NCBI RefSeq assembly: GCF_000237925.1 | Contig: NC_031497.1 | Location: forward strand, 2,262,524-2,326,523 | Source of the DNA: Schistosoma mansoni | Taxonomy: Eukaryota > Platyhelminthes > Trematoda > Strigeidida > Schistosomatidae | Direction of reading: 5' to 3' | Length of the DNA stretch: 64,000 bases | Translations under genes and position numbers: made by a program | In this document: piece by piece, positions 23,401 to 32,044 of the stretch | Numbering within the stretch: position 1 is the first letter of the stretch | Layout: the number at the start of each line of letters is the position of its first letter | Notes under the pieces: generated by a model | Told to the model about the DNA's origin: nothing | What the model saw: only the letters and a program-made list of their open reading frames with translations | Databases searched by the model: none

Positions 23401-24242
23401 GCACCATTCTCTTTTTAATAAGATTGTTTCTAAGTTACACTTATGAAGACACATCATGCTGTACTAGTCGAAAATTATATTCTCATGATAATTCATTAGT
23501 TCTTGAGTTACACTGTAGATGCATCTAATGAAAAGTTGTTGCTAAACTTTTTTTTTCCTATGTTTAAACATTCCAGGTTTAATCTATAAATAAAACTTAA
23601 AGAATTTTAGCTTATAATTACAGGAATTTGAATAACGCAGCTATAATCAACTCTTCTTTAATTGCTATGTCAACCAATTTAAACACATATTCCTTTTTAT
23701 AAACTTAACTAAGATAAAATATTTACTAAATAGTTTGATATTTCTTAATTCAATGGTTTATCTCACTAATACGTTTACAAACTTTGAATAGTTAAATTAT
23801 TATTATCAAAAGGGGGTTTTGTGGAGATTTTAGTAATTTTATATAGTTGAGATCATGAGTCAATTGAAGCTAGACCACTATGGAAAAACCTGGAAGCACT
23901 GGACGGCCGTTTCGTCTTATTGTGGGACTCCTGAGCAGTGCACATCCACAATCTCGCCTCTGGGTTCGAATCTCGCAAGGCGGGATCGTGGATGCGCACT
24001 GCTCAGGAGTCCCACGATAAGACGAAACGGCCGTCCAGTGCTTCCAGGTTTTCCATAGTGGTCTAGCTTCAATCGAATCATGATCTTAACTATATAAAAT
24101 CATTATATGAAGAACTTTTTAGTTATATATATATAATCCATTAATTATACCTTTTGTTATTTTTAGGGAATCAATTATTCATCTAAGTCTTATGTTTTTT
24201 GGTTTAACTTCAATGGCAGTTGTCTCATATGCAATGGATTGA
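8490..24242 (+). CDS. ZIP13-like zinc transporter (SLC39A13 family), eight exons
   Basis: Joined exons: 8,490-8,730; 8,765-8,857; 8,921-9,024; 10,902-10,991; 15,602-15,715; 17,747-17,813; 23,231-23,330; 24,167-24,242. All introns are GT-AG and the phases fit, giving 294 residues. The first ATG follows an in-frame stop. Residues about 49-73 and 88-106 are the first core membrane helices ([24 protein letters not shown]). Helix IV has DNFTHGVA (159-166) and helix V has [10 protein letters not shown] (188-197), the metal-site motifs. [16 protein letters not shown] is helix VI, and a final helix ends in SYAMD. Block order matches ZIP13 better than other LIV-1 zinc importers. ZIP13 moves zinc from ER/Golgi or vesicles to the cytosol. 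It is shorter than the human protein (about 370) because the loops, including the helix III-IV loop, are reduced. Ortholog assignment is from remembered family patterns. Confidence 0.9.
8731..8764 (+). other. 34-nt micro-intron in the ZIP13-like gene
   Basis: It begins GTAACT and ends CCAG. Without its removal the frame runs into a stop at 8,781-8,783. With it, the codon K80 is followed by [15 protein letters not shown], which joins helix I to helix II as in ZIP13. Introns of about 30-40 nt near the 5' end are a known feature of schistosome genes. Confidence 0.85.
10070..10272 (-). mobile_element. RTE fragment (FADD block) inside intron 3
   Basis: The minus strand reads [21 protein letters not shown] followed by [17 protein letters not shown]. 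This is the catalytic FADD stretch of the same RTE family as the copies at 1-2.5 kb and 63 kb. It is only about 200 bp, with no ends recognised. It is useful because it preserves the junction that is broken in the inverted copies. Confidence 0.75.
11964..12467 (-). pseudogene. C-terminal RT segment of RTE-2
   Basis: A 167-codon open stretch with the words [54 protein letters not shown] and [12 protein letters not shown]. This is the conserved end of SR2-like RTE polyproteins in schistosomes. It is a surviving open piece of a dead element, not a host gene. Confidence 0.8.
12626..13106 (-). pseudogene. RT core of RTE-2, two frames
   Basis: Two overlapping frames carry [20 protein letters not shown] (RT motif A region), [20 protein letters not shown] (motif B region) and [20 protein letters not shown] (motif C, YVDD). 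A frame change near 12,900 separates them. Confidence 0.75.
14790..15240 (-). mobile_element. Family B SINE-like repeat in intron 4
   Basis: A minus-strand copy of a roughly 520-bp repeat found at least seven times in the window (also near 18.9, 38.6, 43.5, 44.4, 50.5 and 51.4 kb). Its 5' end (GAATGCCCTGG, read on minus) lies at about 15,230, directly joined to a hammerhead remnant. The 3' AT-rich tail is shortened in this copy. Confidence 0.7.
15229..15276 (-). ncRNA. Hammerhead ribozyme remnant joined to family B
   Basis: Read on minus: stem I side CAUCCAG, core UUGAUGG (expected CUGANGA), a stem II of GUC/GAU type, GAAAC, stem III ACGUACGU, then UCUGG. At that point the sequence switches to the family B 5' end, so the 3' half of stem I is cut after four bases. 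The changed core residues suggest it cannot cleave. Confidence 0.6.
15277..15425. repeat. Family G foldback pieces next to the hammerhead remnant
   Basis: Two G-type ends face each other: GGATTCAAACAACCAATAC at about 15,280, and ATTGTTTGTTTGGATCTTCC at about 15,345 followed by the inner part GACTGCAACTGGTCAGTCTC. The same words make up the 170-bp palindrome at 35.6 kb. Confidence 0.6.
15716..17746. other. Intron 5 of the ZIP13-like gene, no recognised repeat
   Basis: About 2 kb of AT-rich DNA. One 69-codon minus-strand open frame (16,816-17,025) is present, but it has no recognisable family and no supporting splice context. Confidence 0.4.
18592..18862 (-). mobile_element. Truncated LTR-like repeat, family C
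   Basis: Reverse-complement copy of the repeat whose full form (28,072-28,374) starts TGTGG and ends CTACA. Here the CTACA end is kept at 18,592, but about 35 bp at the TGTGG end are missing, and the sequence runs straight into a family B copy. Confidence 0.7.
18863..19383 (+). mobile_element. Family B SINE-like repeat in intron 6
   Basis: A full-length copy. It starts CCCCCAAATGCCCTGG, passes a pyrimidine-rich stretch and a conserved middle (ACCAATGGTGCACATGGGCT), and ends in a TTTAAATAAATAAAT tail. Open frames across it are shared by other copies but are broken differently in each, so they look non-coding. Confidence 0.8.
19740..20254 (-). mobile_element. Solo LTR (family D) with perfect 5-bp target duplication
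   Basis: The unit starts TGTTATATC and ends GATATAACA, so its ends are inverted repeats with TG/CA termini. CTTTC flanks both sides (19,735-19,739 and 20,255-20,259). On the minus strand it has a TATATAAACC promoter-like box about 300 bases into the LTR. No internal region is present, so it arose by LTR recombination. A diverged relative lies at 27.0-27.6 kb. Confidence 0.85.
20995..21192. repeat. Family G-like foldback MITE
   Basis: The left side ATTTGTATTGGTTGTTCGAA, continuing to TTATGGAGTGCAATTGATCA, is matched in reverse complement by the right side ending CAAATTGTGAATTC. The arms are about 60 bp and diverged. No transposase is present. Confidence 0.6.
21640..21692 (+). repeat. Family G half-copy
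   Basis: A short piece, GTATTAGTTGTTTGAATCTT then TTTTGGATTGCC, matching one arm of family G. Confidence 0.5.
23808..24103. mobile_element. Family F palindrome in intron 7: two head-to-head hammerhead SINEs
   Basis: The left arm (23,808-23,950) and right arm (about 23,990-24,103) are near-perfect reverse complements around a short centre. Each arm reads, from centre outwards: a hammerhead motif (GCACUG, core CUCAGGA, stem II UCC/GGA type, GACGAAAC, palindrome ACGGCCGU, C, CAGUGC), then CTTCCAGGTTTTCCATAGTG, then an AT-rich end. The centre has a B-box-like GGGTTCGAATCTC at about 23,961. Both arms carry the same core change, G5 to C. The element sits only about 60 bp before exon 8. Confidence 0.75.
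23993..24047 (+). ncRNA. Hammerhead-like motif, right arm of family F palindrome
   Basis: Stem I GCACUG/CAGUGC is perfect, GACGAAAC is kept and stem III ACGGCCGU is kept. The core reads CUCAGGA where CUGANGA is required. Stem II has a weakened pair (UAAGAC for UAGGAC). Probably inactive unless the C at position 5 is tolerated. Confidence 0.6.
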
Positions 24243-24719
24243 ATTGATAAATATTTGCGATAATAACCAAAATAACAACCATATTACATAATATGTAAAA
24301 TTGTAAAGAAAAGACGCTCATCGATAGTTGAAAAAAAGAACACTCAAAAGATTATCGAATTTTTATATCCGGTTATTATATATCCCCTTTCTGATTTCCC
24401 ACTTTATTTGCCTTCTCTTATTTATCCAACTAATATATATATGTGTAAACATAATATTTCTTATTATTATGATAAGGATGATGATGAGAAATCTAGAGAG
24501 GATCTCTATAAAACAAGTATTCACTATCATTTACCCTCTTTTTTCTTGGTTGTTTCACATTTTTTCTCTACTGAGAATTTCCTTCTTTCTTTTTCTATGT
24601 ATGTAATGCAATCTATGGATTGTTTCATTCAATGATAATGATATACCGTAAATTACATCCATTACTGAATATTGTACAAGTTGTGTTGTATAGTGTAATA
24701 AGCTAAACTTGTGTTATTA

Positions 24720-24755
24720 CTATTATTATTATTATTATTATTATTGCCATATGTT
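24720..24755 (+). repeat. (ATT)n microsatellite
   Basis: About ten ATT units downstream of the ZIP13-like stop codon, probably in or just after the 3' UTR. Confidence 0.85.
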
Positions 24756-26888
24756 CTCTTAATTTCAACCAATACACAGTGAATATCTTTTATTCAATCT
24801 TAAATTGACAGTAACTATGTATCATTTAATTAATTATTTTAATAATATTAATTCATATAAAAGTGATTCTATTTTATTATTAATTTTACAAATGGTTGAT
24901 TAGTAACTGGATGGAGAAATGATTGAGAACTGATTGAGAAAAACTTTTTTTTCTTTTTAGAAAAACAACCTCAGTACTTTTTTCCCAGTTACTCTAATGT
25001 TGTTATTATCAATTTATCAGTCTTTATAAAGTGTCAGTGCCTAAAAACTTACCATATTGTTGTTTTAAAATCCAAATATTGATGTTGTTCACTTAGAAAT
25101 ATGTGATTTCGTTATCTTCTTTTCTTGTTGTTGTGTTTGTTCAGACAAGATAAAATAAACACCGCAATCCTTAATGTGTTCAATATGAACATGTGATAAA
25201 AGAATTCCCCTTTACCCTTTGTGTAAACAATTTAACTAACTTATTACAGCATTCATATATTTTTGCCTGTTGATTAGCTGTAATTCAGAATTTTAAGAGA
25301 AATACTAAAATTTCACTCTTATTCTACGCTTTCTTTGCTTTCCATAAAGTATATCAATTTCTATTTAGTTTAGATTGATTTCTTTGATCCTAATACCTAG
25401 AAATATGCTTAAAAGATAAAAATTATATATATTTATATAGTAGTATCCTAATGAGTAGAAAATTGCATTGCTGACGTTTTGTAATTGAATGTAAATTACT
25501 TCTTCAAAAAATAAATTTTACTAATTTTCAATATGACGCATTTTTCAAGTACAGATTCAAATATACCTCAACGTGTTTGAAGTTTCATGTTATTATCCAA
25601 CTGTCTAAACGAAATTAGATGAAACAGGGTTCGAGTCCGAAGAATTATGATTGAAAACTAAGTATGGATTTTTAAAAAATCGACCCAGTTTTATGGAGGG
25701 TTTATATTGTCAGAAAACTGACACTTCGTTATAAATAAGCTCATTTATTTTAGAATGAGATTTTAAAAGGATACACTAGATTTCATTAGCATTCTAATCT
25801 ACTACAAATAACACCTCAGGGAAATATTGATCATCATTTTACACAATAGTAATTTCCGAAATATCAGTAAAATGAGTTTACTGCATAGCGAAGTAGATTA
25901 ATAGACGGATAGTCAGCATACTTCTTTGATATTTATTATGCCTTTAGTAATATCAAACCAAAAAATCAATGAAATTCAAAGCCTTGAAAAGTTTCTTTTT
26001 TTTTTCAATCTTTCTATTAAGGACAAAAATATTGTCCAAAGGTCAACTGTGTTTTCACCTAATACTCTTACATGCATCTTGATATATATTATTACTATTA
26101 TTGTTTGTATTCTTATTACATATCACCTTTGAACTTTCGAAAAAATAAACACATAGTACAAAGTCTAATCATTGATTTTATATTTGATTTCTCTTATAAC
26201 CGGTAAGAAAACTAGTATTTCCCTCTATGCTAATATCACGTGTGGCAACTTGGGCCGATACATAATCATGTTGCATCCTAGATTCTCAATAACTAACTAT
26301 CTAGTTTGTATTTGCAAACATTTTTAGGTTTTATTACTGATTATATCGTATAAACGACTTCCTAATAACTGATTCAGAAAATTTCCTGTTTACCTGTAAC
26401 TATCTTTCTCACTAATCCCTGGACCTACGTTCACAACTAACTGACTGACTCTCCCAATGAGGATAACATCACTGGAATTCCCGTTTCATTATTTCGAGTG
26501 TTAAATAATAGATTTCTAGTATAATTTTGATCACGTAGTGATGTCAACTAGAGAATTGTTTCAAAACCAGGGATAACTTAGTAGATATTTCGCACTAATT
26601 TTACATCTCTTAAATGTGCACCATCATTATTCGATACAGAATCGAATGCGGAACTTTCGAGTCTCATAGTAAGCGTAATACTTTTAAATATATTACTGAT
26701 TATCGTTCAGAATGATCGTACGTCTTTTCAATCGGATACAACCAAGAAAAATTTCTACCAAACAACATTATTTTTTTCAATTTGTTTGCTTTTGTTTTTC
26801 GTTCATCATCTTGGTAATTAATGTGATTATAAACACAACTGTATACTAAGGTAACTGTCTAAATCAGCATTTATTTCAATTGTTTATT
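24756..26888. other. AT-rich spacer without a recognised gene
   Basis: The only recurring word is the GTGTGGCAACTTGGGCCGAT stretch at about 26,240, shared with 42,555 and, in reverse and diverged, 28,955-28,990 (family H). Confidence 0.4.
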
Positions 26889-27012
26889 GAAAGCGTGAGT
26901 CAATTGAAGCTAGACCACCAGGGAAAACCTGGAAGCACTGGATGGCCGTTTCGTCCTATTGTGGGAATCCTCAGCAGTGCTCATCCACGACCTTGCCTCG
27001 CGAGATTCAATT
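26889..27012 (-). mobile_element. Family F hammerhead SINE, single copy
   Basis: A minus-strand copy with a tail-side TGACTC word, TGGTCTAGCTTCAATTGA, the hammerhead (26,931-26,982) and the start of the B-box end. It is truncated where a family D LTR-like sequence begins. Confidence 0.7.
26931..26982 (-). ncRNA. Hammerhead motif with intact conserved core (family F)
   Basis: Read on minus: GCACUG, CUGAGGA (fits CUGANGA), UUCC...GGAC, GAAAC, GGCCAUC, CAGUGC. The invariant core, the GAAA and a UC cleavage end are present, and stem I pairs perfectly. Weak points are a U facing C at the base of stem II and one mismatch in stem III. Cleavage would fall after the C of AUC. Confidence 0.6.
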
Positions 27013-27604
27013 GTTAAGCCTGAAAATACCCAATATGCATGATATTTGTCCAATCTCTTTTTTGATTTCAATATTATTCTATTTTAAATGAATAATGTTT
27101 TCGTAACTTTTATTAGATTACATACAACTAATCGACATGGTATTGTCATCTTTGCCATTTAGTTTTATATACCGATTTTTTTATTGCTGGTTTATGACAA
27201 CGGATTACTTTCTTAACCATTTTAACTGTATAAACTATGTCTATATGGTGGACTATTACTATACGATTTGCCGTTGTTGAGTTATCCTCAGTCTATTAAT
27301 TACTGTTCTCCACATTCACAACCACATTTGGCCAAATCTTGTACAAATATTATTTTCTATATTATTGGTACGATGTGGTCTGTTTGTTTGGTATATAAAC
27401 ACAGTATGTTTGAAATAAATGATTCATATTGCTGAGGCTGTTATTGGTGTTCTGGACTTAACTGGCTGGGCTAGGCAGAAAGCAGGACCGAGTAGTGCTC
27501 AAGACTACTCATACGGCTTTTGTGTATCATTGCTCTGATCAATAATTCACTGCTCTCAAAGGCGTTTACAAGATAATAACAATTGCTTGGACAGGTTATA
27601 ACAA
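27013..27604 (+). mobile_element. Diverged family D LTR
   Basis: From about 27,240 it aligns closely with the reverse complement of the solo LTR at 19.7-20.25 kb (TACGATTTGCCG, TGGTACGATGTGGTC, GGTATATAAACACAGT, GGCTGGGCTAGGCAGAAAGC). It ends GGTTATAACA, like the other LTR. The 5' boundary is uncertain and no target duplication was found. Confidence 0.6.
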
Positions 27605-28071
27605 ATACTAATAAAATGATTTGTGGATGAGAATAAGAATAATTAATTGTCTGCTCAGTCAAATTTATTGCTAGTCTGACAGGCGTTAGGTGAGTTATAT
27701 ATTCTCCTGTCATTATTATTACTATTATTTTTATCAATAGTTGACTGTTATTGAATTGTGTCGGTTTTCGGCACGGAAATATATTTACGCTGTAGTCAGG
27801 TTAACCACGTGTTCTTGATCTGAATGGTGTTGAAGTCCGATAGAATATACACTGGGAGGGAATCTAGTGTAGATATTCGTATAAGGTAAATGAACATCCC
27901 ATTCGTGTGGACGTGGAAAACTAAGCGTTATAACATAAACATATAATAAATAATCATTTCAAATAAATTAGTTGAACTTCATAATTTTCTTTACAAATAT
28001 TAATAACAAATAAATAAGGTAAGTAGTATATTGCATAAGTTAAGAAAGTCTTATCGTATAATTAAAGATAC

Positions 28072-28374
28072 TGTGGTGTGGGTTGCTGATGTCCACATAA
28101 GTAGTATCTAGTGATGGTTGGGCATTGAATGTATTTCAATAGAAGATCGATAAGGAGAGAACTGGAACGGCACGCAATTGGTACGAAATGCATGAACAAT
28201 TATAATCGGAGACTATGGACGGATATTTGCAGATGAAGCAGTCAAACTAAGACAATTGATTGTTATTTTGCAAATTAACTGTTTACTATAAGGTTCTCAT
28301 ATTTTAATGAGATATTCTGTAATGTTGTGCTGAAGTACATTTGATTGTCCCCACTCGTGTACTTGTTCACTACA
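28072..28374 (+). mobile_element. Solo LTR-like repeat, family C, complete
   Basis: It starts TGTGGTGTGGG and ends GTTCACTACA, 303 bp, flanked by ATAC on both sides (28,068-28,071 and 28,375-28,378). TG/CA ends plus a 4-bp duplication fit a gypsy-type solo LTR. Size is close to the LTR of Boudicca, but identity with it is not established here. Confidence 0.75.
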
Positions 28375-28769
28375 ATACATATAAATGAATCTATACTTTT
28401 TGTTCCTTAGAACATTTTGTAGTAATTACTGAAGGTAGTTTAAATTTCAATCTTTATTAATGAGGAATGAAACAACAAAGAGAAATTGTGTTATTAAGTT
28501 TCATCATTGAAAATTATGAACGCATATTACTGTGAAAATAATCATCAATTTTTAAGATATTTATGCGAAATCAGTCAGTTAGAATCGAAATAGAATCTGA
28601 GATAAATGCACTATAGTTCAACTTGTCATATCACATCAACACCATGTAATGGAATTAAACAGGTGAATATCAAAGACGAAATAATTGTAGTAACAATAAT
28701 AATGAGAAAGATTGAATGTTAAAAGTATGTTTTAAAATGGTATGTATGGAAAAATACTGCAGCTGATAA

Positions 28770-28992
28770 TCTCAGTCAGCCATGAGCAACCATATATATG
28801 TATTGAGATGAGATGGTGCACGCGATATCCAGTCACCTAGACTAGTAGCCACATTACAACTTGATCGATAGAATTTGATCTGCACTAAGTAGGACCTGAA
28901 AAACTTGATATTGATCATTACCCAGTGATCAATCACTTGTAAAAACATATATGTATTGGCTCAAGTTGTCATGCCACATTATTAAAACGAGG
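28770..28992 (-). repeat. Family E fragment plus family H word
   Basis: Read on minus, it shares GTGCAGATCAAATTCTATCG and the CACTGGGTAATGATCAATATC region with the fuller E copy at 30.4-30.6 kb. The hammerhead part is absent. Confidence 0.55.
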
Positions 28993-29278
28993 TAAAATTA
29001 TCAAGATGAATCCCAGAAAATAAGTGATAACATTATTTAAAACTAGATAAAAAAAATGAATGCATCTGATGCATTGTAACCGATCCCCAGGCATGTCGTC
29101 CAACGTCTTCAACTACTGATCACATGGGTAAAACCTTCAGTTTTTTAAAAATTCATTTGAGAATAAACGTTAGCATATTGAAGAAACAAGACTGTAGTTT
29201 GAAATATTCCGTATGTGTTGCTGAGAGTAAGTAACAAATCCTAAGGTCATTATTACTGAGAATAAAACAAAATATATT

Positions 29279-29432
29279 CAAAGCAAAGATGGATAGTGGC
29301 TAGCAGTGGAATCCAGGACGTGCGTTTCATCCTATTTGGGACTGGTCAGCTGGATGTACCTACATCTCAGAGTTAATGTTCACTCTGGGAATCGAACCCA
29401 GTACCTAAGTGGATAACCAAGTGAATTCAAAA
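29279..29432 (-). mobile_element. Sm-alpha-like hammerhead SINE
   Basis: Read on minus: a B-box GGGTTCGATTCCC, GAACATTAACTCTGAGATG, the hammerhead (29,308-29,360), then GATTCCACTGCTAGCCACTA and a short tail. This is the layout of the schistosome Sm-alpha family (pol III promoter plus hammerhead). Confidence 0.8.
29308..29360 (-). ncRNA. Type I hammerhead ribozyme, Sm-alpha type, core mutated
   Basis: Read on minus: stem I ACAUCCAG, core CUGACCA, stem II GUCC/GGAU, GAAAC, stem III ACGCACGU, C, CUGGAUUCC. Stem I AUCCAG/CUGGAU pairs fully. The core has C at position 8 where the invariant G8 (general acid) belongs, so cleavage should be lost. Confidence 0.75.
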
Positions 29433-30192
29433 TGCATTCAAGTTATACATTTTTATTCTGTTTAACAAAAATCTCAATGATAAACTACCTAATATTACCA
29501 TATATTTTATTTATTATTTCAATGGACATTGTATAATTAAAGAAAAGAATTCATCTACCTATATATGACTGGTTACTATATGGAATACATTTTTTCGGGG
29601 GGGGAGAGGGTACATATTCTGTCTATGTTTAAACACTATTAAAACAAAACAATTAACATTGATCATAAATGGTACCTTATAAGTTTAACTTTATTGAATC
29701 TGTTTTAATAATCTGTAAATTAGTTTTTCTAATGTAATTTCAGTCGAAAAGTTACTAAGGGAACATTATATAGCTTGGTTAGCAATATAATCTAAGTGTG
29801 TATTATTCCATTCGACAACTATCTTTATGTATATAGACATTATGAACCGGAAATCGAAATCTTTATTATTATTATTTTTTGTCTTCAGTAGCTTCATTAC
29901 GTTAACTGATGGAAAAAAAACCCATCATAATTTATTCACTTATTTACATGATGACTTGACCTAAATAGTTTGTTCATTGAAATATTTATGTCTGTATGTG
30001 TGTGTGCACGACAACCAACGAATAGTATGATGTTTGAATAAATATTAATTCTGGTTGAAAGTTTGTTTGTTTTACCGTTAAATGAGGTCGGGTTTATTTT
30101 ACTGGATCATGTGTTGAATATTTCTAAATGGATTGTTTGTTTTTTTGATAAACCAGTATAAATGGTAAATTATGTTGACAAATGAATATTAT

Positions 30193-30338
30193 CAGAAGGG
30201 GTTATTTTATGGAGATTTTAGTAATTTTATATAGTTGAGATCATGAGTCAATTGAAGCTAGATCACCATGGTTCTATTGTGGGACTCCTGAGCAGTGCGC
30301 AACCACGATCCCCCCTCGCGAGATTCGAACTCTGGGTT
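30193..30338 (-). mobile_element. Family F hammerhead SINE, deleted
   Basis: AT-rich end and TGACTC region at 30,193-30,275, then a deletion that removes the CAGUGC/GAAAC half, then the GCGCACTGCTCAGGAGTCCC half and a GAGGGG B-box side (read on minus). The hammerhead is split by the deletion. Confidence 0.65.
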
Positions 30339-30361
30339 TAAATTTCAACTATAAAATGAAT

Positions 30362-30598
30362 ATTAAAATGGTGGTTGGAGGTGGTCAACAGGAAACCCTG
30401 GACCCGGGTTTTGTGCTACTTGGTATTTGTCAGCAGGGTGTACCTATAATCTTGAGGGAACTGGTGCACGCAGTGTCGAGCCACCTAGACTAGTGGCCAT
30501 ATTGCAACTTGATCGATAGTATTCGATCAGCACTAAGAAGCACTTGACACGCATGACATTGATCACCACCCAGTGACCAATCAATTGTAATGAATATT
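30362..30598 (-). mobile_element. Family E element with hammerhead-like fold
   Basis: Read on minus: ATTGATTGGTCACTGGGTGG, GTGCTGATCGAATACTATCG, an A-box-like TAGTCTAGGTGG, GTGCACCAGTTCCCTC, then the hammerhead-like part at 30,375-30,432. Relatives without the ribozyme lie at 28.8 and 33.6 kb, and a very decayed one near 37.99-38.1 kb. Confidence 0.6.
30375..30432 (-). ncRNA. Hammerhead-like motif of family E
   Basis: Read on minus: stem I ACCCUG, core CUGACAA (G8 changed to A), a weak stem II, CAAAAC for GAAAC, stem III ACCCGGGU, C, CAGGGU. Stem I pairs perfectly although its bases differ from the alpha and F families. Inactive as it stands. Confidence 0.5.
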
Positions 30599-30906
30599 AT
30601 TATTATATACGTCTTGTCCAACATTCCGGTTAAATATCAATCAATCATAAAATAGAATTCTTTACTTTTCGTGAACTATGTAATCTGAGATTCTGTTGCT
30701 AATCCATCTGATAAATGCTTTTATTTATCATTCAAACATGGTAAAAAGAAAAAAAGTCACAAGTAATGCACAATGTACTGAAAACTTATCTCAATGAATA
30801 CTTGAGTCATAACATTTCTACTTTCAGAGAGGGGTTTTGTGGATAATATAGTAATTTAATAGTTGAATTCATGAGTCAATTAAAGCTAGACCACCATGGA
30901 AGCCTG

Positions 30907-30956
30907 AAAGTACTTGACAACCGTTTCGTCTTATTAGGGACTCCTCAACAGTGCGT
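30907..30956 (-). ncRNA. Hammerhead-like motif, left arm
   Basis: Read on minus: GCACUG, UUGAGGA (C3 changed to U), GUCCC, AAGAC, GAAAC, GGUUGUC, AAGUAC. G5, G8, A9 and GAAA are kept, but stem I and III have mismatches. Confidence 0.5.
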
Positions 30957-31089
30957 ATCCAGGATCTCGCCTCGCGAAACTTGAACCCAGGACCTATCGT
31001 TCTGGCACGCGAACGCTTAACCTCTAGACCACTGGATTGTCAGGCATCCAACGGTGTTAACGTCTAACTTCAACAAATCCACGAAATCG

Positions 31090-31140
31090 CACACTGCTGA
31101 GCAGTCCCATACTAGGACGAAACGACTGTTCAGTACTTCC
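31090..31140 (+). ncRNA. Hammerhead-like motif, right arm
   Basis: ACACUG, CUGAGCA (G8 changed to C), GUCCC, AGGAC, GAAAC, GACUGUU, CAGUAC. Stem II pairs well and the core differs from CUGANGA at one place. Confidence 0.5.
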
Positions 31141-31474
31141 AGGTTTTCCATGGTGGTCTAGCTTTAATTGACTCATGAATTCAACTATTAAATTTCTACT
31201 TTCATTGAAATTTTATGATTAAAAACACCTTAAACTAATTTCCGAAGAAATACTGAAATGGTTTTCTGAATTATTAAATGTATTTCGAATTTGAATAAAT
31301 GATCATAATTTCATTGACTATATAAAGATAATTAATTAACAGATTTAAATAGTGTTTAATGTAACATTAATGAATGTTGTTATGAACTGATGACATTCAG
31401 GCGTTTTCTCGGACTAGTTATTTTGTTACATTCGTAGAAAGAATTAACAGTAATGTACTACTGGTTACGATTTT

Positions 31475-31606
31475 TTCTGGTTAGCGTTTTATTAGCAAGT
31501 TTTTTTTACGGTAAATGGTTGCTAACACCTCACCTCACCCTTCTCCCTTACCCGACCTCGAAATCGACAGTAATCTTAGGAATACTTCAGGCAGAGCTAC
31601 TTGTGT
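31475..31606 (+). mobile_element. RTE 5' end fragment
   Basis: GGTTAGCGTTTTATTAGCAA followed by GGTTGCTAACACC and a CCCTTCTCCCTTACCC stretch matches the 5' untranslated part of the RTE copies at 33.3-33.4 and 41.5-41.6 kb. Confidence 0.5.
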
Positions 31607-32044
31607 ATTACCATATTGTATTATTATTTTTACATAAATTAGACAGTTTTGTTGGTTTCTTAATAGTAATTTTATGAAACTGGTTCTCTTTAGAAATCAA
31701 AACAAAACCAAAACTACAATGTTTGCAGAATATGATAAAGTCATTGTATTCCGTTGCCTTACTTTGAGATACATGACTTACTTTATACTAAGCCTTTTAC
31801 CATCGAGAATCATGTCCCGCCAACCAGAAATTTCTTCCCGACTCGTGAGCTTTCCTTTCCGGTTATTGCCAAGTACTATTCATGGTCTTGATTTCGGTCT
31901 TAAAATCAAGGCGCTTTGTATTATCTAACCTTTTACTTTTCATTTGAACTTGATGACTCATAATTGAGGCTTGTCTTGTGATACCTTCCAATGGTTTTCA
32001 TGAAATGTGAACTACCTACCTTCAGTATTATTTCCTAACTTCTC

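Larger units (their letters stand above)
30825..31192. mobile_element. Family F palindrome with tRNA-like centre
   Basis: Two F units face each other. Each has an AT end, AATTGAAGCTAGACC-type arm and hammerhead. Between the hammerheads (30,907-30,956 on minus, 31,090-31,140 on plus) lies a tRNA-like segment read on minus: A-box TGGTCTAGAGGTTAAGCG at 31,014-31,033 and a B-box-like GGTTCAAGTTTCG near 30,975-30,990. This is the most complete view of the family's 5' part. Confidence 0.7.

Noticed and set aside
24720-24755. CRISPR-like or structured array at the ATT run
   Set aside because: A plain trinucleotide microsatellite in a eukaryotic genome.
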